A stretch of DNA of 64,000 nt from the NCBI GenBank assembly GCA_016858145.1, contig JAEHOE010000004.1, forward strand, positions 1,240,001-1,304,000, written 5' to 3'. The first letter of the stretch is position 1; each line of letters opens with the position of its first letter. The notes beneath the pieces are model-generated. The model did no database searches. It saw nothing but the letters and a program-made list of their open reading frames with translations, and was not told the DNA's origin. A program made the position numbers and the translations under genes. This stretch comes from Edaphochlamys debaryana. Its lineage: Eukaryota > Chlorophyta > Chlorophyceae > Chlamydomonadales. Below, piece by piece: positions 1-11,628 of this stretch.

Positions 1-105
1 CTCCTGTCCCCCATCCCCTCATCTGCCCTGTCGTGTTGGAGGAGTCGGCCCTCTTCCCCACCCAAAGCAAGCCACACCGTGCCCTCGCATACAACGGATC
101 CTCAC

Positions 106-818
106 CTGGACCTTGATGTTGTGGCCGGCAATGCCCGCGTCAAAATTGTCGATGACGATTGCCTTGCAAGTGGACACCCGCCACCTGCCCAGGCGCAAGG
201 TGGGGGGTTGGGGGAGGTGAAGCGCGGTCCGGCAGCAAGATCTTCACGCCCATACGACCTGCGCCGCCCTCCCCAGCCGCCCTCATTTACCGCCGCCTAC
301 CTGCCCATGCGCCTGCCGTAGTCCTTGCCGCTGGCGCTCAGCTGCATCAGCACCATAGTAAAGTCCGGTACGAACGATGCCTTGTAGTAATCCAGCGCTT
401 TGGTGCAGTTGGGTAGGTCCACGGAAGGCTCGTGGTAGGCTTCCGCAATCCACTCAAGGCATTGCCGCTTGCAGTTCAACGCGAACGGGGGCAGCGGTGG
501 CATATGGACAGAGAGTGCTTGCCTGCGTGGCGGGAGGCGCGATCGCCAAGCGGGCCAAGGGGGCGACAAGGAGCGAGGCAAAGGGTGGTTTGCGTGAGAG
601 AAGGCCAACACCGGGGGGTAGGCACAGCGCCGAGGGTCTGCTAAACCGGGCCTAACCGGCATGTAGGAAAAGCAGCAAAGCTGTATGTCCATAGCTCCAG
701 GCGCCACCGGCGGTTAGCTAGGGTAGGTGTCGCGAACCCGCCCATCGCGCGCGAGCCGGTGCACTCACGCGGCGCCAAGCAGCGCGAGGGCCGCGACAGC
801 GACCAGGGCGCCCCTCAT
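106..818 (-). CDS. Secreted protein of unknown function, 5' part (3' end beyond window)
   Basis: Exons in transcript order are 818-769, 522-301 and 184-106; the last donor (GTGAGG) leads out of the window. The first exon encodes MRGALVAVAALALLGA, a textbook signal peptide that ends at about AAQA once spliced, so the protein enters the secretory route. The mature part begins LSVHMPPLPPF and has spaced cysteines (LNCKRQC, PNC, STCK), suggesting an extracellular disulfide-bonded domain; exon 3 holds AIVIDNFDAGIAGHN. Phases 2, 2 and 0 join without a stop. Short size, Cys spacing and signal peptide resemble algal extracellular-matrix proteins, but I do not recognise the family; it is not a clear pherophorin. 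Only about 117 residues are visible. Confidence 0.7.
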
Positions 819-2115
819 GCTGTCAAATTGTACCGCCTGCGAGTCAGGCAAGTCAATTGCGAGGCTGGGTGCGCGGACGGACTTTGCGCGCGCAACCTTA
901 CTCGCCTACCCTCCTGCCCCTTGCGCCGCATGCGCCAAGATCACAGCTGAACTTTAAGCTCTACTCACGGGCGATAGTGCAAGGCTGCTCGCCTCGGGTG
1001 CAGAAGGGCGCGCACTCGTCTGCAAGCTCGGGTCCCCGCTCGGCGGGACACACACACGAAGTGCAGCGCTGCGCTACCTTAGCCAATGTTGTTGTGCAAG
1101 AAGTGCAGTGGGGCTAGGCCATATGCGAACTGTACAGCGGTATGCGCGCAGCAGACGGGCAACACGTCCAACAGGGTCCAACGCGCCCGCGGGCCTTCGA
1201 TGCGATGCGAACTGACATGTGCAAGCGTCAACATCGAACCCAATCAAGAACGCATTCAGCTCGCAGCGGTTGCTTTCCGTACGGACAGAGCGGTCTACCT
1301 CGACAGGTCTGACGAGTCCTGACGAGCCCTCATGACTGGGCCTTGCGACTATTGCACGAGCTACCGCCGTGATGAGGGCCCCGCAGCATAGCTATGCTAC
1401 AGACGCGAGCGGGGGACGGTCAGCCCTGGTCAGCGGGCGCGGCGAGGTAAGATGGATTGGCTGGGGATTGAAGACGACAACTCGGGGCGTGGGGGTGACG
1501 ACGGGGGATTGACTCCACAGAGCAGGCCCGGGTCGGGCATTCACGCCACGCCCGCGACCCCCCCAGACCACCTGGGCCCTGGCAAGCACCGAGGACTGCT
1601 GCCTCAGCCCCACACATCCCTCTCATGAGCCCATCAGCCCATCTCTGCCGCTCGCCAAAACCCCCGCTCACCCTTTCCGCCATTCCGCGACGTTCACCTG
1701 ACGTTCGCCCCTTATCAAGCACCCCCGTCCCCCACTGCCCTTCAGGGACCACAGGCGGGGCCTTCCGCCCTCAGCTGCCAGCCCCTCGACGCAATGCCAC
1801 AAAGGACTCGCCCCCATTTGAGACCGAATCGCCCCCCTCCTGCCGACTTTCGTTTCCCCCGGTCCGCATGTCCCCCCCCTCCCCTTGAAGTATCCCCAGC
1901 CTCGAGGCACCCCTCAGTCCATCCCAAGGACCGCATACCCACAATAGCCCCACATCCCTTGCTGCGTCCGCCCCGCCCATCCTGCCGATGCCGCCCCATG
2001 CCGTGGGGGGCGGCCCCGGCCCTCGGGGACCCACACGGACTCCGCCACAGGCCAGGCCTCGTCCTGCGCCTGCTCCCCCTCCTTCCATCCCGCCCCCACA
2101 TGCACTCCCTCCTCC
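819..2115. other. Intergenic, 5' flank of secreted gene and 3' flank of RimO gene
   Basis: Holds the upstream region of the leftmost gene and the 3' flank of the RimO gene. Only short unsupported open frames are present and no splice-consistent exon was found. No TGTAA signal was recognised for the RimO transcript. Confidence 0.5.
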
Positions 2116-5100
2116 TCATGCAACGGGGGTGGCCTCCAGGTCGAACAGGGAGTTGGACGTAATCACGCACCGCCGCATCTGGCCGGCCTGCGGGGGGAGC
2201 GCGAGGAGGTGCGGGTGGACGGGTTTAGCAGTGCGGTCGGCGGCGGGGCACGGCGCGTCCACGTCCCACAGCGACGGGTGCCTGAGTGCGCCCTGCACGG
2301 CAACGCACCACAGGTACTGCCGGCGTGTGCATCCCAGCCGCGTGCCGGTGGCCCGGCGACAGCGCAAGCACGCTCCCGCCCCACCACTCCCCAGTCCCCG
2401 TTCCGGGCCCGCATACCCGCCCGCCTCCAGTCCCATACCCCCCACGCCCCTCGCCCCACGGCCCCCCATCCCCCAAGCCGCAACACGCCCCCCAAACACC
2501 CCACCCCCCACCCCACCCCGACGCTCCCCACCCCCCAGCCCGCCCACCTCGAGCCGGGGGATGGCCGGGTCCTCCGCCTCCGTCAGGAACACCAGGGGGT
2601 CCACGTCGGGGGCGTCCCACTGCGTGCGGCCGATCAGCCAGCCGTCGTCGTTGTAGCTGGGGGGCGGAAGGGGCGGGGCAGGGGTGGGGGGTGCGGGATG
2701 AGGGGGGTTGGAGCAGGCGGGACGAGGGCGTCAAGGGCTGGGTAGTGGTGGTGGAGGGCGGAGAGCAGGACTAGACTGGCCTGGCCCTGGCCATTCTACA
2801 CGCCACCTGAAGCACCCCTGCAAGCCCACCCGCCGCCCCACCCCGTGCGACCTCTCATCCTCACCCGCCGCGGCCCCCAGCTCCCCCCCACCCCCCCCTC
2901 CCCACCACAACCGCCCCGCTCACCCCTCCACGATCACCTCCACCTCCTGCCCCGCGCGCCCCGCCGCCCACTCCTCCCCGATGCGCTGCTGCAGGGAGAT
3001 GAGCTCGTCGCGCCGCCGCTCGCGCAGCCGCTGGGGCACCTGCAGTGGGGGTGGGTGGGTGGGTGGATGGGTTGGGTTTGTTGGGTGGGTTGAGCAGTGG
3101 CGGCTACGGAGAATACCACTGGGCAAGATGAGTGCACAGCCCACGACACCGCCCAGCCCCATACCCCAAGCCCAACTCACAGAGGCAGAGGCCGCCATCG
3201 AACTAACAAACGCGAACCCCCAACACCAACCGCCAACTGCCCCACCTGGTCCGGCAGGCTGGCCGCGGGCGTGCCGTCCTCCTCGCTGAAGGCGAAGCAG
3301 CCCATGCGTTCGAACCTGGGGAAGGGGGGGTTGCAAGGGGGAGGGGGCGGGCAAGCGGGGTAGAGCTGGTAAGAACAGGAAAAGGCGCGTAGCCGTGGCA
3401 GCCCACCCTGCCCGCCCCCTCCACGTGAGGTCCCCGTCACGTCCCGGCAGCAAGCACAGGTGCTTCCCTGCGGGCCGCATCCGCCCCCCTGCGAGCTGCC
3501 GCGCCCCGCTCCCACGCCACCACCTCCCAACCAACAACCACCTCCCAGCACCCTCCTAACCACCAACCACCCAACCGCCAACCAACCCACTTGAACTCCT
3601 TGACGAAGTCCACCAGCTCGCGGTGCTGCGCGTCCGTCTCCCCCGGGAAGCCCGAGATGAAGGTGGTGCGCAGCGCCAGGTTGGGGATGCGGGCGCGCAG
3701 CTTGGCCAGCAGGTTGAGCGTGTGCTCGCGCGGGGGGCGGTTCATGCCGAGCAGCGTGAGGTTGGAGATGTGCTGCAGCGGCATGTCGATGTACTTGCAG
3801 ACCTGGACAGGGGAGAGGCAGAGGGGGGGAGGTGAGGGGGGGAGGTTCTCGGAGCGCCAGGGTGGAGAGGATGGAGAGGGGGCGGGGACGAGACCCGTGC
3901 GAGAAGCAACCGCGGGGGACGTGGTGACTTCTGCCTGCAGTGCTTCCCGCCCCGCCGCCGCCCCCCCCCCCCCCAGCCCCCCCCACCTTGGGGTTGTTGG
4001 CGATCTCGTCGATCAGGGCGTCGTTGAAGTACGACGGATAGGCGTACAGGATCCGGATCCAGCGCAGGCCCTCCAGCTCCGACAGAGACCGCATCAGCTG
4101 AGCCAGGTCGCGGCCGTCGCGCCTGCGTGTGCACGTGAGCATGTGTGAACGGTTGAGCGGAGAACGCAGGGCCCGGACATCCGCTCGTCCAACGCGCACG
4201 TGTGTCAGAGCCAAGGGGGGGGGAGAGAGAGAAGTAGAGGTGAGGTTGAGCGCGTGTTCAAGCGGAATGGGGAAGCGTACCGAGGGTGCGATTTGCCCCA
4301 AAGCCCCACACTACGCGCGCGTGTGCCGTACCGCACCGCACTGTCGTACCTGTCCATGCCGTACTGGTTGGTGTCCTCGGCGATCAGGTTGAGCTCCTTG
4401 ACGCCCGAGGCCACCAGCCGGGCCGCCTCGTCCAGCACCGCCTGCCAGGGCTTGGACCGGAACTTGCCCCTGACAGGGGGGGGAGGGTTGAGGGGGGGGA
4501 GGGTGCGGTCAGGTGCGGTCGAGCAAAGTGCAACGCCAGCCGGGTCGCCTCGCTAGCACACCACGGACACACGGTGGCGCGGGCGCCTCTCCACAGCTCG
4601 CCTCCCCGCCCCGCTACCCGCGCTCACCTGACGCCGGGGAGTCCACACACCCCAGCACACCCTCCAACATGTCCCCATATCGCTACCCTCCGCAGGCTAA
4701 CTGGGGGCCCCGCGCCACGCGCGCGCCCTCGCACCTGAAGCCGGGGATGGCGCAGAAGGTGCAGGCGTGGTTGCAGCCCTCGGCCACGCGCAGGTAGGCC
4801 GAGTGGGGGGGCGTGAGGCGGTGGCGGCCCCACTCGGGCCGGAAGGGGACCGTGGCGGCGCCGACCTGGGGTGGGAGGGGGAGGGGGGGGGAGGCGCTGA
4901 CCCTCGGCCCACGAAACTGACCCAACAGTGCCCCTGCCTACCCTGTTCCTTTCCATGCCCAAACCCGTAACCCATAACCCGTAGCCCACCTGGCTAGCTT
5001 CAGCCCGACAGCCCCGTCCTCACCCGCCTCCATGAGGGGGTCTCCGTCCCGCTTGACCCCACCCTCTCAGCCGCCCTCCATCATTCCCCCATGTCCCATG

Positions 5101-7005
5101 TCCCAACCTCACCCGCATCCCCGCCCGCCCCGCTTGACCCCACCCTCTCAGCCGCCTCCCCCCATTCCCCCTCCGACCCCACGACCCGTCTACTCCGTCC
5201 CACCTGCACCCGCTGGGACGTCTCCGCCACCGCCGCCGCCGCTGTCCCCGCCGCCGCCGCTGCGCCGCCCTCGCCGCTGCTGGTGGCAGCCGCCGCCGCC
5301 TCTGCCGCCTCCCGAGCAATCGCCAGGGCCTCCTGAAGGTGTGGGGTGGGTGGGCGGTTGGGTGGATGGGTGGGGCAAGGCGGGCCTGTGCTTTTTTCCC
5401 CCAAAACGAGGGCAGCGTGCCTAGCCGTCCCCGCCCGCACCCCCTCGCACGGGACCCCTCCCCCAGCTTTCGCTGTCCCCAGCCTTTCCCGCCCTCCAGG
5501 CACCCCACCCCATGCTTAAAACCTCGTGCCCTCCCCCATCTTCATCCGTCCCTTTCCCCATCGTAAGCCCCACCATCAACACCACCACGCACACACCCTT
5601 TCCCTCCCCCCATGCGTCCCCCCACCTGCGTGGGTTGCATGCCCATGGACTGCTGCAGAGATGCCGCCAATCCGCCGTACGACTGGAATCCAACCACCAG
5701 ATCCGCCTCGGGCAGATCGGCGGCAAGCTGTGAGGAGGAGGGAGACATGGACGAGTAAGGGTTAGAGGGAGGGTTGAGAGGGAGGGAGGTGGCGGGACGT
5801 GGACGCCTCACCCCACCAGACCACTCCGCACCTTCCTCGAGACCCCCAGTCTCCCAACACTGCGCCCTACAGGTACCCTGCCGGCCCCAGCAGGCTCGCC
5901 CCTCCGCAGGCTTCCGCAACGCACCCCCTGCATTCCCCCTCCCCCCTTCGCACTCCACCTCCTGCCCCCCCGGCACATCCCTCCACCCTTCACCCCCTCC
6001 AGCCCCTATCCCCCCCAACCGCATCCACGATGACGGACCTCTGGACCTCGGTGCGCATCGGGCTCGCAGGCCGCCGCCTTATCGTTTCCAGCTCGGCCCC
6101 CCACTCCTCCCCCCCACCTGCCCCCCTCCCCCCACCTGGTTGGAGTAGCGCTGCGCCAGGCAGCCCGTCACCACCACCTTGCGCCGCCTGCCGTCCTCGT
6201 TCAGGGAGGCGGCCTCGACGATGGCCTGGGGGGGGGGAGGCGAGGGGGTGCGGGTGGCAGGGTGGCAGGGTGGGTATTAGGCAGGGCCCAACAGGGGCAA
6301 CTGTTGTGCAGGAAGGGTACCCAGCTCCCTAGCCAACAACAACCAGCCACCAACCGCCAACCGCCAGCGGCCTTCCATGTTTAACCGCATTGTATCACCT
6401 CGAGCGACTCGCTCTTGGCGTCCTCCACGAATGCGCAGGTGTTGACAATGATGGCGTCGGAGTCCTCGTGGTCGTCCGTCACCGTGAAGCCCGCGCGGGC
6501 CAGATCGCCCAGGAGCACCTCGCCTGGGGGGTTTAGGGGGGGAGGGGTTTGGGGGGAAGAGGGGGTTGAGGGGAGGAGGGGGTTGAGGGGTTGAGGTGAG
6601 GGGGGGAGGTGGAGGGGGCAGGTGAAGGGGGGAAAGGCAGAGTTGTGGAGGGGTTGGGCCAAGGCCGGGGCTGCAGAGGGCTATAGTTGCGGTGGACTGG
6701 GCAGAGCGGGTGCGCTGGGGAGGGGGGAGGGAGCAGGCAGGGCCACCGCTTGTGCCGGTCCGGTCGAAGAGTGGACGTGTGTTCCCGAAGGGTGTTGCCC
6801 ACACAACCCTGGGCTCACCGTCCACTACATTCTTCGGGCAGCCGAGGGCGACCAGCGACACCTTCTTGCCGACCGACTGAGGCTGCTTGGGGGCCGCGCT
6901 AGCCGGAACCGGGGCCGGTGCGTCCACGGTGGCCGCAGAGCATTTCACCCTTCGCCGGCATGCCGGTTGTGAGGCCGCCGCCACGCCTCGCGACAGCACC
7001 TGCAT
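2116..7005 (-). CDS. rimO: Ribosomal protein S12 methylthiotransferase RimO-like (radical SAM), organellar
   Basis: Thirteen exons: 7005-6819, 6523-6399, 6225-6136, 5727-5626, 5332-5204, 4865-4735, 4469-4350, 4122-3987, 3802-3591, 3315-3246, 3039-2924, 2656-2548, 2187-2116; 532 residues, all phases closing. RimO adds a methylthio group to an aspartate of ribosomal protein S12. Seen in the sequence: UPF0004 domain with the three cluster cysteines Cys56 (LGCPKN), Cys92 (NTCAF) and Cys126 (TGC); radical-SAM motif CNHACTFC (Cys242, 246, 249); RimO-type segments EDTNQYG, YAYPSYF, DMPLQH and SGFPGET; and a C-terminal TRAM region ending [16 protein letters not shown] and the short TRAM favour RimO over MiaB. 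The basic N-terminus [19 protein letters not shown] looks like an organelle transit peptide, implying a plastid or mitochondrial ribosome target (inference). Exon 5 adds an Ala/Glu-rich insert of about 30 residues not usual in bacterial RimO. Confidence 0.93.
5048..5147. repeat. Tandem duplication in RimO intron
   Basis: A segment of about 27 bp starting CCGCTTGACCCCACCC occurs at 5048 and again about 72 bp later at 5120, followed by similar C-rich sequence. It lies wholly in the intron between exons 5 and 6. Confidence 0.6.
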
Positions 7006-8029
7006 CCTAGTAGGTGTTCTTGTGGCTCGAATCGAGCGACAGACGCCTGGCCCGCTGTTCTAGACTGAGTCGCGGACTGCCGCCGGAGAGTGTCTGGCGT
7101 GTGGGTTTGCGTGCAAAGAAGTATATGGAGGCCCTGCACACTTCTGACGCAGGTGGCAAGCGCGAGGGCTTGTGCTCAGGCGAACCGAAGTCGGGCCACA
7201 AGACCGGGCCCGCATGCCTCATACGCGACCCCACCGCCCATGTCCTTGCTTTCTAGGTAAAGCATCGCCAATCGTATCCGTTCCATTGTTGAATTTTGCG
7301 CGAGGCGCTGCTCCACTCTGCTGCAAGCCGACCGACCCGAAGCGCGTCTGTGGGGGATCAAGCTTTAGTTGACAAATAGCTCCATAGTAACAATTCCATA
7401 CCATTGCGGATGCACAACCGCAGCTGGGCGGTCCCCCGGGTCGGGCGCCACCATGTCGACACCATCCCGCCTCTCACCGCGTATTAACACAAGCCCCTGC
7501 CCTTCTTCCCCCACCTCATATTATGTACCAATGCACAAACACTCTCTAGCAGTACTAGCAAGGCTCCCGCGCGCTCCGACTCCGACCTGCCTGCGAACCC
7601 GCGCCACGACGTCAACCTTCCTCCCTCTTGCCCCCGCCCTCTTGCCCGTGAAGACCTCCCATACATTGCCTCTCGCCGCACACCACAAGTACCCGCTGGT
7701 TGTTCGAAGCGAAGGAATGACGCCGTGGTCTGCCACGGCTCCTTGGCCAAGCCTTCTATAGGGCACAACGGCCACTCCTGCATGCCGGTACCGACCCCGT
7801 CTTGCTCGCTCCCGCCTTCTTATATTCCATCTCCACCGCAGCCATACAGGCCAAGCCGCCGACGCTTCACGCGCAGTGCCCTCCCCTCCTGCATCACCCA
7901 TGGTCCACCGCTCAGCACGCCTGCCCGCGCTCAAGCCCGGGTGGCGGGGGCACGCGGGCCTCGTCACAATCTGTGCGAGGACACCGCACCGCCACCCCGC
8001 AGGCGCCTCCGGCCTGCGGTAATGGGAGC
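7006..8029. other. Intergenic, RimO promoter side and epimerase 3' flank
   Basis: Lies between two minus-strand genes. It must hold the 3' UTR of the epimerase and the promoter of RimO. No gene, RNA or repeat was recognised, and no TGTAA motif was seen on the minus strand. Confidence 0.5.
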
Positions 8030-10656
8030 TTAATCCGGAATGTAGCCGTTCTCGTCGGCCGCGCGCTTCTTGCCGTCGGGTCCGTAGTACTTGAAGTACC
8101 AGTCCACAAACTGCTTCAGACCCTCATGCAGGTTGGTCTGCGGGGTGCGGGCGGGCGCGCTCAGCCCGCTTCAGCCGTCTGCTCATCGTATGAATGCCGA
8201 CGAGACACTCGAGGGCCAAGGACCTGCGCCCCGAGGCAACCCGGAGCTGAGGACATCCAAGGCCAAGCCGCCATGGTTACTCCATGCCAGCGCGTTCCTT
8301 TGCTACGTAGTCGCCGTGGCGCTTCACTCGTCATCCTCATACGCTGTCTCTCACCTTGGGCGTGTACCCGAAGGCCTCGTGTGCGGCCGTGATGTTGGCG
8401 TTGGTCCGCAGCACGTCCCCGGTGGCGCCCAGCGGCTGGTAGCGCACGTTGGCCTTGATGCCCAGCATCTCCTGCAGCGCATTCACCATCTCCGTGACGG
8501 TGTGGACCTGCGAGGCGGGTGGGGGCGTCGGTGAGCCAACATTTGGCGGGTGGCAAGGGGAACGGTGGTTGGGTGGGACCGGGCGCGGCGTGAGGTGAAA
8601 GCAGGAGGGCGAGGACCGCTGGCAAAGGGCGGCCCGTGCCTGGGACCCAAGACCCCGACCCACCTGGGTGTTCCCCAGGTTGAAGACACGGTTGTTGGGG
8701 GGCGTCTGGAAGCAAGGGCGCGGGGGCACGGGCAGCAGGCAAGGAGGGGTTAGCGAGGCTTGACCAGGCATAGATATGTATACCGCGGACTCATGTCCTC
8801 CCAACTCCAGCCCATACCTTCCCCAGCTCCATGAGCGCTCGGCTGAAAGCCCGTTGTCGGCACGCCTGCTGAACACTGCCCAGTCCGTCCACACTTGACT
8901 CCCCATCTCTCTCCCGCGGCGGCAGCCTTAGACCATCCCCCACGCACGCCTCAGAGCCGACCCACCTCACATTCTACCCCCTCTCTCTGTTCCCCCTGCC
9001 ATGGTTCCCCGCTGGCCGCCCACACGCGCTCCACTGCATCCCCCACACCCCCCGCTGCGCCCGAGGCCCTCACCGTGGAGTCGGCCGAGGGCGAGGCCGA
9101 GTCCAGGGAGCCTAGGATTCCGGCCACGATGTCACCGATGAAGGTGAAGTCACGGGCCAGCTCGGTGCTGTTGGGGCCCTGCGAGGAAGAGAGCGGTTTC
9201 GCCGCAGAAACGTCAGACGCGAAGCTTGGGGCGTAAGCACAGGCTGGCCTCCAGCAGCAAAAGCGAATTGCAGATGTTCTGACAGGAGAGGCCCCACTGC
9301 TTTGCGCAGTGGCCCGCCCCGCAGGCACCCGCACCACGCACCTGGAACACGCGGATGGGCTTCCCGTCCACGATGTTGCGGGAGAAGGACATGACTGACA
9401 TGTCCGGCCGCCCCCAGGGGCCGTACACCGTGAAGAAGCGCAGGCCTGAGAGCGCGAGGCGCGGGCGGGGCAGGGGCGGAGGCACGGGGTTGGGCGGGAG
9501 AGGATGGTTAGGAGGTGTGAAGGGATGCAGGGGTGGTAGGAGCTGTAGGAGCCATGAGCCAGAGGAGTGGCGCGTCGCAGGGCGGGGCCCATCTGGGTCG
9601 GGGTGGGGCTGCCCCACCCGTCGCTCCTCCATCACTCTCTCTGTGATGCACGGACACTTGAGCCCGAAAAGCCCAGCGCGCCTGCCCGCCGGCTTCACAC
9701 GCCTAGTAATTTGTCCTCCCCGCGCCACGTGTCGTACCCGTGACGGACATCTTGTAGATGTTGTAGTACGAGTGCGCCAGGAGCTCCAGGCTACGCTTCG
9801 TGGCAGCATAGAGGCTGGCGGGCAGGTCGGCGCGGTCGTCCTCCGAGAAGGGGAATCGCTTCGACAGCCCGTACACGGAGCTGGAGGAAGCATAGACCAG
9901 GATGGGCATAGGCTTTTGCACCCGCATGACCTCCATGAGGGTGACGCTGCCCGCCACGTTTGATTGGATGTATGCCCCAGGGTTGCGGGCTGCGTAACGC
10001 ACGCCTGCCTGCGCCGCTAGGTGCAGCACGTGCGTGAAGGCGCACTCGGAGAAGAGCTCCTGCAACGCCTCGAGGTCGTTCAGGTCTGCCTCCACCACGG
10101 GCACATCCATCTCCGCCAGCACCGCTGCACGTGCCCGCTTCAGGGACACCGGGTAATAGTTGTTGAAGTTATCAAGGCCCACCACGAGGTCCCCCCGCTT
10201 CTTCAGCTCGTGGGCGGCGTGGAAGCCGATAAAGCCAGCTGTGGGCGATGGGCGGGAGGACATGTAGATCAGTGGGGTTGCGGTGTTTTCCACGCGACAA
10301 CGTTCGAGGCGGGACAAGGCAGCAAGTCGCGTCAGGAGCAGAAGCATACAAGGGCGATGCAGCGCGCAACAGGCGAGCTGCCTACCCGCGCCTGTGACGA
10401 GGTAGCGCCGCTTGGTCTCAACCTCCGGTGGCGAGCAGACCTTTACCATCGCCGCCCGATCACTCGAGCTAAGCGGGTGGGCGGCGAGCACAACGCCGAC
10501 GCCCTTGACGGGAAGCGCAACACCATACCAGTGTGCGAGAGCCGCTGCGGAAACCAAGAGCGTCATGACCCCCAATATCACCGGCCATTTCGAGAGCCAC
10601 CGGTGCTGGTAGTGTGAGGGCACGGGGTGGGGAGACTTGGCGCCCGGATGCGACAT
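8030..10656 (-). CDS. GAE: UDP-glucuronate 4-epimerase, type II membrane protein (GAE-like)
   Basis: Seven exons: 10656-10386, 10238-9738, 9445-9342, 9178-9074, 8705-8664, 8507-8355, 8137-8030; 427 residues. The enzyme interconverts UDP-glucuronate and UDP-galacturonate for acidic polysaccharide synthesis in the Golgi. Seen: an N-terminal cytosolic tail and one membrane span at about residues 25-42 ([20 protein letters not shown]); the NAD-binding motif GAAGFIG (89-95, assembled across the exon 1/2 junction); LDNFNNYY; a Ser-rich stretch at 208-211 and catalytic YAATK (Tyr234, Lys238); [25 protein letters not shown]; and NLGNTQ. These match plant and bacterial UDP-glucuronate epimerases better than UDP-glucose epimerases. 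Plant GAEs are likewise type II anchored. A divergent PsbP-domain gene starts 972 bp away. Confidence 0.95.
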
Positions 10657-11628
10657 GGTGACCGCTGCGTCGCTCCTGCCGCGCCGCTGTCTGCGCCGAT
10701 GGCCAAAGCTTAGCGCATGGACATCGAAGACGGGCGGCCCCGCCCAACGGTGGTCACTAGCCCGGGAATGGGGCCCGATGGTTTGAGACCGCTAAGCGGG
10801 CTCTACTCTGTTCACTATGACAAAGAGGCTTGAGTTTATGAGCTGTGGGGTGTGGACGCGCAAAGTGAGCAAATTTGGCCTGATCGCCTGGTTGCACCGC
10901 CCGAGGCGAATTGGCGGCAAACTCGATGCGAGGCGCTCTTTGAGTTGCGCGCAGCCCGACGACGGCCGCGCCACAAACTGCATAATGCATTATCGTGAGC
11001 CCCCGCGTCCAAGGTGCGTGCCTCGGGCCGCGTTGCGCTGCGCCTGGTCGCGGCCGCCCAACTTCCGCCCTGTCCCGATTGGCGCGCCACGCCTGCAGCT
11101 CTGGCACCCCGTCGGAGTAACTCTGCGTCCTTGCGGCCTTTGTGAAGGCGCCATTGGTGGCCGGTGGGGCCTAGCGGGGGCGGCAAGGAGCGGCGGGGGC
11201 TCGCGCCCTCCCAGCTCCCACGTCGTCCCACGCCTGCCCACGCTGTGCCGGCCAGGGGCCCCGGTGCCCTCTGGTGCCGGCCGGTGTGTGAGCTTCAGAG
11301 AACGGGAGTCTTGAAATCAACTGCACCGTTGAGACAGGTAAGGGGCATACCCTGGGTCGACTGGGCGTGAGGTGGGGTTGAGGCGTTGAGGAGCAGACAC
11401 GGTCATGGAGTCCCAGCGCGGTGGGTGCCCCAACTGCCCTGTTGTGGCTTCTCTGTCACCACGTGTTACTCACTCGAGACAACCCAGCCAGCCGCTGTGC
11501 GCGCTGTGCGCTCACTCGTTGGTGCTTTCGCCAGGCTGAACGCGATAGCTCGTTCCCGCTTTTACAGAAGCGTGCGTAGACGCTAGTGCCGCTGGCTGAG
11601 CTTACTAGCGCAAACCGTGGCGCAAAGC
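10657..11628. promoter_or_regulatory. Divergent promoter region, epimerase / PsbP-domain gene
   Basis: The region separates two divergently transcribed start codons (10656 on minus, 11629 on plus) and should carry both promoters and 5' UTRs. No specific element could be assigned and no supported gene lies within it. Confidence 0.5.

Noticed and set aside
1392..2115. Overlapping open frames on both strands left of RimO
   Set aside because: They are composition-driven frames in GC-rich DNA with no domain similarity and no plausible splice sites.
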